From: Hyperoplus lanceolatus
Taxonomy: Eukaryota > Chordata > Actinopteri > Uranoscopiformes > Ammodytidae
Length of the DNA stretch: 64,000 nucleotides
Assembly: GCA_026929865.2 (NCBI GenBank)
Contig: CM049417.1
Location: forward strand, 17,960,501 to 18,024,500
Direction of reading: 5' to 3'
Both the position numbers and the translations under genes were made by a program. The notes under the pieces are model-generated. The model worked only from the letters and a program-made list of their open reading frames with translations, did no database searches and was not told the DNA's origin. Below, in pieces: positions 1 through 45,852 of the stretch. Each line of letters starts with the position of its first letter. Within the stretch, counting starts at the first letter, position 1.

Positions 1-1545
1 AGTAAGGAAAAAGTTCAGCAAAAAAAAAACGTTGATTTGCTGATGAGAACGTTTCCATCATTCATTGGATCTCTTCATTTGCAGAAATTACAAGCAGTGA
101 CTTTAAATGACTGTGGCATTTTAGAATTTCACCAAAGGCACGCCGCCACAGCTGTGAAAAGTCTATTTTAAAATGTTATGGTAGTTAAAAGGGAATTCGG
201 TCCAAGGCAAATGACTGATTACCTCGCTCTAATTAACTGGGGCCTGGCACCTTGATTATGTCGCTGACTTTACAGTGTGGCCTGTGAAGTGCTAAAAACA
301 CCTCCCTTCTTCACAGAGCCACTGAGCCTATGTTGTAACAGAATCGACAACAATCTGTATGGATTGAGACTATACACTCATTTTCTCATGTATTCATAAG
401 AGGCAAGAAAAAAAGAAGAAGATTCGAGTAAAGAAGAAAGCAAAAATAAATTCGGAGACCATGCTAATTGTCCCTGGAGAAAGCAATGTACCTACCGCCA
501 CAAAGTATGGAAGTCTAAGAGAGAACAAACATCAAACTGATTTCAAGTGTCGAGTCTACATTCATGTTAGCAGCTCTTTTGGCACGCAGAGATGATGGAA
601 ATATAATTTATTTTGCAGGTATTTAGTCATAAGCCAAACATCAAAATTTCCACCTGATGATGGGAAACCGAAGAAAGGATATGGGTTCATCAAAGCTATT
701 TAAAATCAATCTTGAAGGAATGTCTGTACTAAATGTCATGGCAATCTATCATCAACAACAACAGCAACAAAACAGAGAACTTACTGTAAGTGCACACAAC
801 TTATTTTCCAAACATACTAGATTCATCCTTTGGGCACCATCCACATTTAGTTGTCGACACATTTCACGAAGAAACTAAAAAGATTAACCTTAAGGGGGTG
901 CTACAGGAACATTCAGAGGGAGGGAGGGGGGGGGGCAGGGGCTCATTGAAATCAAAAGAATGTATTCCCTTGGGACTATGAAAGTGCTCAGGAAAATTAC
1001 TTCTTGTTTTATTGGCTTGAGGGGAGCGCTAAGGGAGTCGTCATGGAGGGTCCATACTGGAAAACCATAGTCCTTTTCCGGGTGCATGGATGTCAATCTT
1101 CCCATTTGATTCCTTAAGAGCAAAGAGAAAATGATTGCCTTACAGAAAGAACATGAATATCTGATTTAAAAAAAACACCAATAATTCAGCCATTATTTTT
1201 GAAATGTACGTATATCTCATGGAACAAATAAAGAAATGTCAACCTTATAATGGCACAAGATACAAGGGCAGGGGGTTCACAAAAATCATTATGTCATCTG
1301 CAAAGAACCATCGATATTTATACCAAATGTTCTCACAATGTGGGCCAATAGCGGAGAAGTCTCACTGCGGTTGTGTTAGACTGAGTGACAAAATAGAAGT
1401 CAAAGGATAAAATATTGACTTTTTCTGCTATTGCGTCACCTTTCTCAACTCCATGTTACCCTTCTGAGATGGCTGGCTCAATTTAGATCAATGGCGGTGC
1501 TCGCAGCAAGAGTGTATACCCTCGTAATGTACTCCCGACTGACTT

Positions 1546-3235
<1,690 letters not shown>

Positions 3236-4936
3236 CATAGCCACATTTTGATGTGCCCACTCGCCTCCAGTGTATCAATATTATGGCTCAGGTTATGTAG
3301 CCCTGGTTGCAATTACTTCCAATCTATCGAGTAGACTTGATGACACATATATGGATGTTTTGAGCCAGACAGATTTGACTGCATATCCAATTTTATAAGA
3401 AGTTATTACTATGAATTTTTCATGGTTGTAATAGATTTTCTTTATTTCTTTTGTCTGAGGACAAGGTTATTGGCATGTTAGTTTTTACTTGTCGTGGACT
3501 CGCACTTGTGTGTAGTTAATTGGTGCGTGTACTCTCTGTAGTTGTGTCTTTGTGTGTACATTTGGCAGGAAAGTGCGAGGTCATAATCGGTGAGTTATAG
3601 GTTATATGTGCTTGAAGAATTCTGATATTTCAACCAAGTTCCTTTCTCCCTAACTTATGATGATGCCGTGATGAATCCCTAGTCCCAGACCTATACTTCT
3701 GCTGTGGCTCCACTTTGTAGCTTTTCCAAAGTCCAGAGGAAATTAAACGGGAAATCCATTTCATTCCCTAGTTTCTATATATTGCTCGTCCCACTGATCC
3801 ACATATTCGCTACCTGTCTTTCAACTCACGGTCTTTTTGAAAGTGTCTTGTTTGGGCTGGAGCCCTCATGACCTGCTGTTTAGCTTGGCAGAAGGGAGGG
3901 CTGTCTGGATTGGTCACAGAGTCTTAATGTTCTTGCCATGCCACACACTTCACATCCCCTCCCCTCCCCTCCTCTCTCTCTCTCTGTCTCTCTGGAATAA
4001 TACTGCAAAAAAAACCTCCAGCCCTGGTTCATCCGTGAGTCCAAAAAAACTATGCAACGTTGCCTCCAATCACGATTCCAGATTAGCTAAGGGCCGATGA
4101 CAGTGGAATTCTTCTTAAATTTCCAATCTCAAACGAATATCCTTTGATTGGTTTCCACGGGGCATCTCCAGATAATTGGCCTATCATAGTCAGCATCAAT
4201 GGTTTATCATCACTCGGCATCAAAGCACAAAGTTCTCCTAATTCTCAATAAGTGGTTAGCTCAATAATCTGGGCAAAGACAACTGCAGACTGTCATGCAG
4301 GGGGAGTCGGGGATCCAAACTACTCCAATGTGTTCAGCAGACACGGCTTGGAAAGGCCCCTTCTGTGTCTGCTTTACTACTGTGTGTGCAGCACCGTTGC
4401 TTATATAAAGCAAGGATTTGTTTGAAGACTGAGACAAATGAGCATTTAGTGTTATATTTTACAATATTTGGTCCTCATTACTTTTTACAAGTACCGCTAC
4501 GCTATTGAAATCAAATGATGTACACAAAGGCATGATTTCCACTGGGGATGTGGGACATTTCCTCTCTCTCTTTTCATGAGCACAACTGCACTCTGTCTTG
4601 TTTTCTTCATATATCGCTATTTGATAGATTGATGTAAATGCAGGGAATAACAATCCCATCGAAACCGAACATATAGAACGTCCTTGTATTTATGCACGGT
4701 CACACTGTGTGAATTAAGACTGTTGAATCTTTGCTAACACACCACAGACACCGTGTTTGTGGGTTGCCACATCATCACTGTAGGATTTTCAACTGCTGCT
4801 CAGCACTTCAAAAAGCCATTTTTCGACGGTTGTAATACCAGCTGTCTCAAGGGCCAAGATGATTGATGTGCATTGTGGTTTGTTTTATCATTCCAAAGCC
4901 AGTTCACCCACATTGTTCATTTTGTCTTCTGTGTAG

Positions 4937-32402
<27,466 letters not shown>

Positions 32403-34095
32403 GGGCGGGCCGTAAGCCGGGAACAGCCTGGATAGGTCAGGGAAGCCAAGTCACACAGCCAACAGACACTCCAAAGCTCTATGCCCCGCTACTGTCTTCA
32501 ATGATCAGGCTCGGCTGGAGATATACCTGTGTGCGGAGGAACGTTTTGATGCTCATACCTAGAGTGGCTGTGGTCTACTTTTTTCCTCATGTGTGGGTTG
32601 AAATTGAAAGTTGTGAGAGGAGTGAAATGTCTGTTAATGAAGGCTTCAGTTTAGCTTCTTTTTTTTTCAGCCTGAAGTTCGTGCCGAGTGGTTCCCCTAA
32701 ATTGAGCACAAATAGCTAAGATACATTTCCAGTGTGAGTAATAGAATCTTGCAGTGACCGCATTGATCATGAAGGGGGAACTTGTGCTGGTGACTAACGT
32801 CCTCTCCACAATAAAGGCATCTGGTTTAGTTTCAGTTTCAGGTGGCACAATAGAGCTGCAGCCCCATGTTCTACTGTAGCATTGTCACTTCATGGTCCAC
32901 ATAAGGAGCTTCATGCAATTTAACTTACAAAACAAAAATGTGTTATTGTTATATACTTTTTTTTTTTATTAATTGATTGACATACCCAGGGATTCTGGGT
33001 AGACCCCAGAGCTTTTGACAACCACTGGATATCTATTGCAATGGTTCCCAAAACAGTGTTGAGAAAAAGTTTTGATTCTTAATTAAATTGCATTAATGAG
33101 GTATGTGTAAACTCTTGTTTCAAACTGAAAAAAAGCACAATGATACATGTAAATGGGAAATAGCTAACACAATTTGAGGAATGATATACAGTCACATTTG
33201 GTATCAGCCATCTGGGGAATAGATTATATCATTGTGGGTCATTTAGCAAATGATGGCTGCAGTCACTGTTCAAGTCAGTTAAGGAGAAACAGAATAAGGA
33301 TAGCAGACGTTTCAAGTGCATTTTTGGCCGAATAAATACAAAGCAGGACTTGATAAAGATTCATCTTGCATTGGTTGCACTATGGAGGTGTATGACAGAC
33401 TAGCAAGTCAAGTTTTGGAAAACAAAAATATATTTATTTTGCACTCAACTCATCCAAGTCTTTGTTAAGAACATGGCTTGTAGAGTTTTTGTTTTTTTGT
33501 TTGTAAAGTTACAGTTTATATATTTTGTTTAATGATTTGAGTATTTCGTGGAAAGATATTTGTTCGATATCCCTTTAACCACTTTGTGACGTTACAGCAC
33601 AATTAAATGTGAGGTGAGCATTTAATAGTTCTAATTTGGTTTCTTTTTTTGGGGAACTTTTTTGTCAAGATCATTGTTATTGTACCATACCTACATTAGT
33701 GTTCAAAATAGACAAGGGTTTGCACTTTTTGACATCATATCCTGGGTTCCACAATATTTCATCTTCAAGTGCAAGACATGCCTTAGCCAGAGACTAATTG
33801 GCCTTTTCATTAAGGTGTGCCTTTTTGATTTTTATGAGGAAAACATCATGAACATATTGCTTATTGCCCCTAAGTTATGTAAATATGTGTTTTGTCATTT
33901 AAACTATTTATTTCCATGTGTGTTCTTGTGCATAGTTTTGTAAATACTGTCAGTGGTGGGTTTTTAAGTATTCATTTCCCTACAGTTTCTTGGGAATCTG
34001 ACATGCATGCAATGGGGACCCTCTGCTGGTGACTTGATGTGTTGCTCTCTGCTCATGCCAGGTTAAATCATTAAATAAAACCAAATACATTCCTT
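32403..34095 (+). other. adamtsl1: adamtsl1 3' UTR
   Basis: Non-coding sequence follows the TGA. An early AATAAA lies at 32810-32815 and a later AATAAA at 34074-34079, so transcripts could end near 32830 or near 34095. The distal site leaves only about 300 bp before the first exon of the next gene on the same strand. The end is inferred from the signals alone. Confidence 0.6.
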
Positions 34096-34417
34096 TTATG
34101 ATCTGTTTGTTTTGATTTTGCCTCTCTCATAATAACAATCTGACTGCATCATCAGTTCAAATTGCTCAAACTTGTAAGATGAAGATATGGTTGTATAGCA
34201 CAACTGCTGTGCACATTAACCCATTCATTTCTAATAACATGTAAAAGGTGTATACTACTGTAATGGGAGAATATATCATGAACCAGAAAAACAGGACTTT
34301 CAAGGCTGTGTGTGCTGTCAACGACGCAGTTCAGTCTAAAAACATTTTTTTCAGTTCCTGTTTTCCACATATCACATTCTCTTTCTCTTTCTCTCTCTCT
34401 CTCCCTCTCTCTCTCAG

Positions 34418-34574
34418 CAATTGAAGATGTTTACGCATTTAGAGGATCACTCTTAAATAGGGGAAGAACGACCTGTTTACATGCATGTGAAGGCTATGAT
34501 TCAAAACTGGCATCATCAGAGGTTCATAACTGGACTTTAATGGCTTGTGCTGAGGACTTTTTAGGGGGTCAGTT
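34418..34574 (+). other. Probable 5' UTR of the NLR first coding exon
   Basis: A very strong acceptor (long CT tract ending CTCTCAG at 34417) precedes this stretch, which leads to the ATG at 34575. Stops occur in the coding frame upstream, including TGA at 34551. This suggests a non-coding 5' exon further upstream, not located. A weaker acceptor at about 34617 (ACATCAATCAG) would remove the ATG. Confidence 0.5.
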
Positions 34575-37500
34575 ATGGTTGAGAAGGATGGTTGTCATTC
34601 TTGTTTGACATCAATCAGGGTTCTTCGAGTTTCCTTTGTGGATGAACTTGAGGGACGGATCGACTCTCTGCTGGAAACCCTAGTGAGTCGGGAGGTGTTT
34701 ACTCGGGATGACCGTGAGGAGGTGGTCTGTCAGCCTGGGCCCCGGGCAAGAGTAAGAAAAGTTTTGGATATCCTGGAGTGTAAAGGCGAGGAAGCAGCCA
34801 CAATTTTTCTCTCAATTAGCAGGCAGGACCAGCAAGAACAATCAACGCAATGCAAAGCAGGCAAAACAGAACAGCCTCAGTCTGTAGGTATGCAAGCCTC
34901 TGAATTGAAATTGGTACATTTAATAAAATAACTGGGAATGTCTAGGTTTAAGGTTGAGTTAGCAATTCTGGAGAATTTTTTTCAAAATCAGTTAATACCT
35001 TTTCACGATCTGTTACCTGTGAGAAAACATCCAGTGGTAAACATGTTGTTGGCTATAGTGGCCCCCTTTTTTTACATAACAGTTTACAGAGTCTAGGCTG
35101 TCTATTAACACCTAATTTTGTTTTCAGTGCACACAGTACAGACAATTAGCGGATTGTGAGGAGGTATTCACGGATTTTGACAGATAGTGATTTTGACGAC
35201 AAACGTCTTCCAGAATCGACCTCATCCTCTGCATATTTGGAATATAACTATATTGTTCACATAACCAATACATAGTGTTCAACACATGTTCATTTTCTTG
35301 GGATCTTCAGTTACAGTGAAGGCAAATATGTAAGTGATTATGGTTGTTCTATAAATGACATTATCTTCTTTTGCAGAGTATAACAAGGTCAAACAAAAGC
35401 ACAAAGATGTTCTCAAGCGCCGGAGTGAGAGCATGCTCTTCTATAACACTCGACACGGAGAGAAAATCCTTTTTTCTGAAAACTATGTAAATCTTTTGTT
35501 GGTCGACGGACACCTGGGCTTGGAGATCAAAAGACACGAGGTGCTGACGTTTGGACAAAAGCGTCTATGTTTGCAGCAGAAGTCAACGGTGCATAGGAAG
35601 ATCGCACCGGCCGATCTATTCTCAATTGCAAACGGGAAGCGCCATGTCAAGAAGGTTCTGGTGACGGGTGTGGCCGGCATCGGAAAAACCATCCTGGTGC
35701 AGAAAATGCTGTTCGATTTCGGTGGAGACAACAAGGACCGCCTTGCGTTCGACTTCATCATCCACATGACCTTCCGAGACCTGAATCTGATCGACAAACC
35801 CACGAACTTCCGAGAGTTGGTGTTGCGTAAAAACAGGCACCTGGCAAAGGAACTGGATCACATTATGGCGAACGACGACAAACTGCTGATCATCTTGGAC
35901 GGCTTCGACGAGTTCAAACTCTACCGGAGCTGCCATGTTGACGTATATGTGACCGAGCCGGACGAAGATGCAGAGGTGCTTGAGATCTTTGGAAGTCTCA
36001 TGCAAGGAGAACTGCTGCCCGACGCTTCTGTCATGCTAACAAGTCGACCCGCGGCTATCAACTACATCCCCGTGGGTTGCATCGACCGCTTTGTGCTCAT
36101 CTCTGGGTTCTCCTTGACGGAAGTTCAGGACTTCTTCTTACGGTACTTCCAAGACAGCGCCCTTGCTGACCGCATGTTCACCGTGGTGTCAGAGAATGAA
36201 CTCATGCTCACACTGTGCTACATACCTGCATTTTGCTACATCGTGTGCTGCATCCTCAAAGAAAGCAAAGACGTCCGTGGAGAGAGGCCCAAGACAATGA
36301 CAGACATTTATGTGCAGTACCTGGTGGCCTTGCTGCGCTCTCACACTCAAGCAAGAACCGACACATTTCTTCAAGAGGAAAGTGCGGGGGCCATCCAGAA
36401 CTTGTCTGATATTGTGCTGAAGTTGGGTCGACTGGCCTTCAAAAAGCTGATGGAGCATCAAACACTGTTCTACAGCAGCGACCGAGATGTTGCAGAATTG
36501 GCGGGATGCAGCCTTGTTAGTACCTTTCTGGATAAGACAGTGGCACAAGAGCCTGGCTGCACTGAAGAGGTCTACTCATTCGCCCACCTTACTGTTCAAG
36601 AGTTCTTTGCCTCAGTTTTTTGTGCAGTGACTGATCACCCTTTACCTGATGCATTTCAGTACACTGCAGGTCCAACGGAGGGGTCCAACTATGGACACCT
36701 GGATCTTTTCAACCGCTTCCTGTCTGGAATCCTTTCTGAGCGCAATGCTAATCTTCTGTCGAGGCACGTGGGGCTGTGTTGCAATAGAGAAAAAATAGAA
36801 ACCCATCGTCAGAGGACCATCAGAGAACTTACAATGCTGTGTGAGAACGGAGCCCATATCCTAAACCATTTACACTGCCTGTTTGAGCAACAAGACCCTT
36901 CTCTGGTCCTGGCGGTGCAACCAAAGACACTGCGAATTAATGTTAGTGACGAAGCCCTCTCCCAAATGGATTACAATGCCATCAAGTACTTCCTAAACCT
37001 TAAAAAGGGCAACATATCAGAGCTGGATCTGACAGGGACTGGAGTAAGCTGTGAGACACTCAGAGATATTCAGCCATTGCTGCTCAGATGTGAGTGTCTT
37101 TGGTGAGTTCTAAAACTTACATTTGCATCATTGTTTCTGAATTCACTATCACATGGAGTTTTCTATCTTTTGTTCTTCAACCTGTGCACTTCCATGTGAA
37201 AAGATATTTCAATATGTATGCATCAAACCCAGTATTGATGACTGTAAGGAATAACGTCAAAATCCGGTTAAGAGTAGTTTTTGCCCTAAATGTTTCTTTC
37301 TTAAGGCTGGGAGAAAACAACCTCGATATGGACACAGTTCAGGTCATTGCAGATGTGTTGCAGGTGTCAGAAAATATTACCCAGCTAGGGTAAGATGTCC
37401 ATTGATTTGAAAAGCTTTTGTTAATAGAACACAAGAAAATTAAATGTTTGGTATACATACAGTATAATAAGAGATCTCAAGCCCTAAGCAGATAAAATGA

Positions 37501-38674
37501 GAGGATACAATCTCAAAGAATCACCCAGACTATGTTTCATACTCTCTGTTCCCCTTTTAGACTTGGATGGTCAAACATTGGTGATGACGAACTTCTGGTT
37601 CTTTCTAGTGCTATACGGGTGAAAAAAACGCTTGAGCAGTTGTGGTAAGAAACTTGTTTGAGGGTGCGCGTCAATATATCAAAATGTCTTATTCCAAGGG
37701 GAATTGAAAGTTTTTCTAGACAGAGGGTGAGCTGACAAAGACGAAACAATTACTAAAATACTGTTTATTTTGGTCAACTGTTAAGGGAACCAATACACTT
37801 TCTGTTTGGTAACATGCACTCTAGCTCAGTATAATATTGAAATATTTAAGCCACAAAAGAAAATATGTATTCTTCGGAGATGTCCTGTAAATGGGTGAGG
37901 GTCCTATTATTGAAAGCTAGTCTTTGAATAGTTTTGATGAGAGTTGACCAGATGGATATATATTAAATATTTTCAGGAACTTCAGGTCCATTTGAGAATT
38001 GCAGAAGCCTTGTCCTAAAATGAGACAAACTTGTTTGAAATAAGGAAAGACAGGATTTTAAGGACAAAGTGGGACCCTAGAATATGACTAGAAAGTATTT
38101 TATTAATGGAGCACCAAGAACAGCTTATTATCTGGCCCTTATCAATAAACAGTTTAGGGAAAACATGTATAACATTGTGCTTTCTCAGGATGGAAGGAAA
38201 CCGACTGAGCTACAGAGGTCTGCTGTCACTCAGTGACTTGACCCCAAGTCCTCTGAAAAGAGTTGTGTAAGTGACTGACGTTCAACAAATAATTATATTT
38301 CGAATATCAACAATCTAAGATTTCTAAAGCTTTTGTTGATTTACTTTCCGTACAGAGCCATATGGAATGACCTAACTGACACAGACCCAGAGTCCTTGAG
38401 CACCCAAGACAGTATTACTGTGAGCTTCACTGATGACGAAATGTGGGAAGAGTGGGGACAATGGGTCTTCAAAAGGTGTGAGGTCAGCAGCAACGAGAAG
38501 TTAGTGACGGTTCTCCACAAAGTGTGCAACATATCGGTCCAGTGCTTAGAAGCCCGGTGGGCACAGACCTTCTACAGGCAACTATCTGAGCTAATCAAGA
38601 AGAGGATTGAGTGCTGCACTGAGGACGATGACAAAATGAAGCTCACAAAGTTTGAAAGAATGTTGAACCTCTGA
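34575..38674 (+). CDS. NOD-like receptor: CARD-NACHT-LRR protein, complete, six coding exons
   Basis: Probable cytosolic innate-immune sensor. Exons: 34575-34887, 35377-37102, 37306-37389, 37561-37644, 38189-38266, 38356-38674; phases agree at every junction, giving 867 residues. Residues about 21-84 form a CARD (FVDELEGRIDSLLETL ... RVRKVLDILECKGEEAATIF). A basic FISNA-like pre-NACHT region follows (about 110-195), then NACHT with Walker A GVAGIGKT at 202-209 and Walker B LLIILDGFDEF at about 274-284. From about residue 650 come leucine-rich repeats, two on the 84-nt phase-2 exons typical of NLR genes. The last 106 residues are not LRR and I do not recognise them. No B30.2 domain, unlike many teleost NLR-C genes. 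The start ATG is the first after an in-frame stop at 34551. AATAAA at 38752. An NLRC3/NLRP-like product name is likely in annotations, but orthology is unresolved. Confidence 0.9.
34948..35228. repeat. Fold-back TTAA element (family A) in NLR intron 1
   Basis: It starts TTAAGGTTGAGTTAGCAATT and carries CAGTTTACAGAGTCTAGGCT, AGCGGATTGTGAGGAGGTAT and a right arm ending TTCCAGAATCGACCTCA. It makes up over half of the 489-bp intron between the CARD exon and the NACHT exon. Confidence 0.82.
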
Positions 38675-38894
38675 GAGACAGAGTATACACAAATAGTAGC
38701 CTATAAGCTAAGAAAACACGTCAAATGTCTGATAAAGACGGATTTGTGTGGAATAAATGGTCTGATACCAAATTTCTACAGCTGATAATACTTGCCACAA
38801 TTTGCAGTATATTGTTTATGACCATCACCAGGCAGGATTTATAATTCATCTCTCCGAAGGATTATTGCTGTGCACAATGTTCAAAACAATGTCC

Positions 38895-38968
38895 TGGCCA
38901 GTACGGGTATCGAACCCGCGACCTTCGCGTTATTAGCACGACGCTCTAACCAACTGAGCTAACCGGCC
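38895..38968 (-). tRNA. tRNA-Ile (anticodon AAT)
   Basis: On the minus strand the 74-nt sequence folds as a full cloverleaf. The acceptor stem GGCCGGT pairs with ACTGGCC (one G-U), with discriminator A. The D arm is TAGCTCAGTTGGTTAGAGC. The anticodon stem-loop TCGTG-CTAATAA-CGCGA has AAT at 34-36, and the T arm is GCGGG-TTCGATA-CCCGT. It differs from human tRNA-Ile-AAT by a compensated C-G pair in the anticodon stem. The A and B boxes are intact, so it looks functional. It lies between the NLR and larp7. Confidence 0.95.
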
Positions 38969-39539
38969 ATGGAACCTAAGGTTAAAATATTACAAATTCA
39001 TATTGTTTATAGGGCTTATACACACTTTGAAGTATATTTACTTCGCAAACGACCCTTCAGGCAACTCTATTATAACGAATATGGACATATATGAGACCCT
39101 TAGGGAAAAAATAATAATTCTAAAAAAAACATTAGCTAATATGCACTAAATTAAACGTACTTATGGATATTATAATTATTTTCTACACATTCTGCTAGGA
39201 AATAAAACCCAAAATTCTACACACTACAGGTTTAAATGGGGGAGGTGTGCTATTTATTTATTAGACCAGTTGCTATATTGTAATATTATGATAAAACGCT
39301 TATTTATGGACTTTTTCTGTGTTTAATTGTATTTCTGTTTTCTTATGATGTGAGTGTTAATGTGATCAGAGGAATTGTAACCTTCTAACATGTGCACAAT
39401 TGTCAATAAATAGTTTTTTTGAAGAATTTTAAGATTTTATTCTGGAGAGATTCACCGGAAGCTGCCCTTATTCTGGTATGACGAAATAAATCTGCGACTT
39501 TTCGTTGAACGCTGTGAAACCGTTTGTGTATTAAATTGG

Positions 39540-39613
39540 CGTTGTGCTATTGTTTTCTGTTATCTTTTTGGACGCAGCGGGACAAACTGGACTGCTTTAT
39601 AATCTAAAACTGG
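39540..39613 (+). other. larp7: Possible non-coding first exon of larp7
   Basis: Sequence ending AATCTAAAACTGG|GTGAGT has a strong donor at 39614 and lies about 850 bp before the start-codon exon. No start codon is used here. The 5' boundary and promoter are unknown; this is inference from the donor and position only. Confidence 0.35.
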
Positions 39614-40065
39614 GTGAGTACTGTGAATCATCACGCTAGGTCAATGCTACGTGAAGGGTTGAAGGCTTTTGAAATGCAATGGGTACGACTGCAGCTATTT
39701 TTGAAAATGTCACGACCCGCGAATTGACGCACTAACTTTAACAACTCTTAGCTCGAGGTAATGATAGCTAAACATAGCCTAACTTGTAAACCAAGCTAGC
39801 ACGAATAAACTATGCTGACTTGGAGTTGCTACATGTGAAGCTAACGGTCTTTTACTTACTAGCGTTAATCTCGTCGATGTGTTACTATTTATCATTGGCC
39901 TGTTGGATTCTGCATAGAGGCTGACGGATATTTCATAGAACAAATAACAAATGGGCATTTAACTGTATTATTTGTAGTTAAGAATATGTACAAGTTGCAA
40001 ACGGACAGCATTACACACCCCCTACACAGCATACTAACCATACTGTGTTTTTAGTTTAGTATAAC

Positions 40066-40127
<62 letters not shown>
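40066..40127. repeat. (TATC)n microsatellite
   Basis: About 15 units of the tetranucleotide TATC in the presumed first intron of larp7. Confidence 0.95.
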
Positions 40128-40458
40128 GTGAGCTCACAAAGCAACACACAACGACTCGCTTATAAACGCACACAAAAGAAAACCAACAGTTACAGATATT
40201 ACAAGACAATGGCAGGCATAAAAGTGTAAACACAGTTTGAATAAAATCGGTACTAACGCATAATAACACGCTGGGTAAAACACCAACACTAAGTTCCTTT
40301 ATCATCCACACAGTGTTTTGAGTGTATGAACACATATGATTTTTTTTTTTTAAAGAACCTCGCTAAAAAATACACATAGATGGACGCAGGTGAGGAGTTA
40401 TTTGGCTTTGCTGTTTCTCTTTACTGTTGCCCGCCTGTGCTGCAGTCTGACCCGCAGT

Positions 40459-44859
<4,401 letters not shown>

Positions 44860-45210
44860 CAACTGCTGAAACATTTAATTTTTTTGTTAACAAAACCTAA
44901 ATGTGTAACTAAGCGGACTTAACACCATGTGATTTGCCATTGATGCTGGAGGAAAAATTAATTGAAACTAGTCAAAATGTCCCTTTTTGTATTTTTTCAT
45001 TTTCACTGGAGCCCCCAAGATAATGTGGAATGCTGCTACGCACAAAGACATTTCGGTGACATTTTTAATTTTTAATTGATAAATTTGTTTTTTTCTTAAA
45101 AAAAAAAAAAATCCTGTACATGATGTAAATATAATTGATTTGAAAGTTTCCCCAGTCAAGATGTGGAAAATTCATGGATATTTGCCATTTTTTTAAAAAT
45201 AAAACATGAT
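44860..45210 (+). other. larp7: larp7 3' UTR
   Basis: After the TGA at 44857-44859 the sequence is A/T-rich with a T-run and A-run near 45060-45112. AATAAA lies at 45198-45203, placing the cleavage site near 45220. The end is about 550 bp from the convergent SAXO-type gene. Confidence 0.65.
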
Positions 45211-45371
45211 TATTTGATCATCACAGTGTTTATTCTTTAATATTAATAACAGGAATAATGAGCATTGACTTTCATGTCACTCCCATCTATAACTTTGAGT
45301 TATTGTAGTTTAGATGGAGCTGATGCTTCAGTGTATAAGATATAATAAAATGTTCATTTATAAACCATCCA

Positions 45372-45578
45372 TTAAAGGTGGTATAAACTGGCATGCTGCT
45401 AGCTATGTTTGGCCCCCTTTGTTTACATACTAGTTTACAGAGCCTGGGGTGTACTAACACCTGATTTCTTTTTGAATCACCGCACGCACACAGTACAGAT
45501 GTGAGAAGATATTCACTGATTTTGAAAAAAAGGGATTTTGCCACAAGCATCCTCTAGAATCGTTGACTGTCCCTTTAA
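45372..45578. repeat. Fold-back TTAA element (family A), partial, between larp7 and the SAXO gene
   Basis: 207 bp with TTAA at 45372-45375 and 45575-45578. It has AAAGGTGGTATAAACTGGCA on the left, AGTTTACAGAGCCTGGGGTG inside, and GAGAAGATATTCACTGATTT on the right. Part of the left arm is deleted. Confidence 0.8.
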
Positions 45579-45852
45579 TAGGAAACTGTATGTTGTGATG
45601 AACCACATTTAGCTGTTTAACTTGTTTCCCAAACTCTATGTATTGCCTTTATTTTAGTAGATTACATAATTCCAAAAACGAGTTGCACTGCAGAGCATCA
45701 TGGGGAATGCTTACAAGTATAAAAATAGCTGCCGTTATGCAATCTCAGGTGCATTGATGGCTTTTTATTGGTGTTTCAAGGTAGAAACTACCCGAGGTAA
45801 CGTGGCAGCAAGCCTCACCACATCCCATCATCGGCCTGGTCTCTAGGCAACC

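Noticed and set aside
33662-33943. 93-codon open frame in the adamtsl1 3' UTR
   Set aside because: AT-rich, hydrophobic random-looking product inside an untranslated region.
40390-40458. Earlier larp7 start reading [19 protein letters not shown]-like hydrophobic residues, resembling a signal peptide
   Set aside because: It begins with GTG, not ATG. The region looks like intron ending CTGTGCTGCAG at 40444, and the nuclear protein should not have a signal peptide.
45839-45851. RFX X-box-like GTCTCTAGGCAAC near the SAXO gene
   Set aside because: It fits the loose consensus but lies at the 3' end of the gene, just past the stop, not in a promoter; chance matches are frequent.
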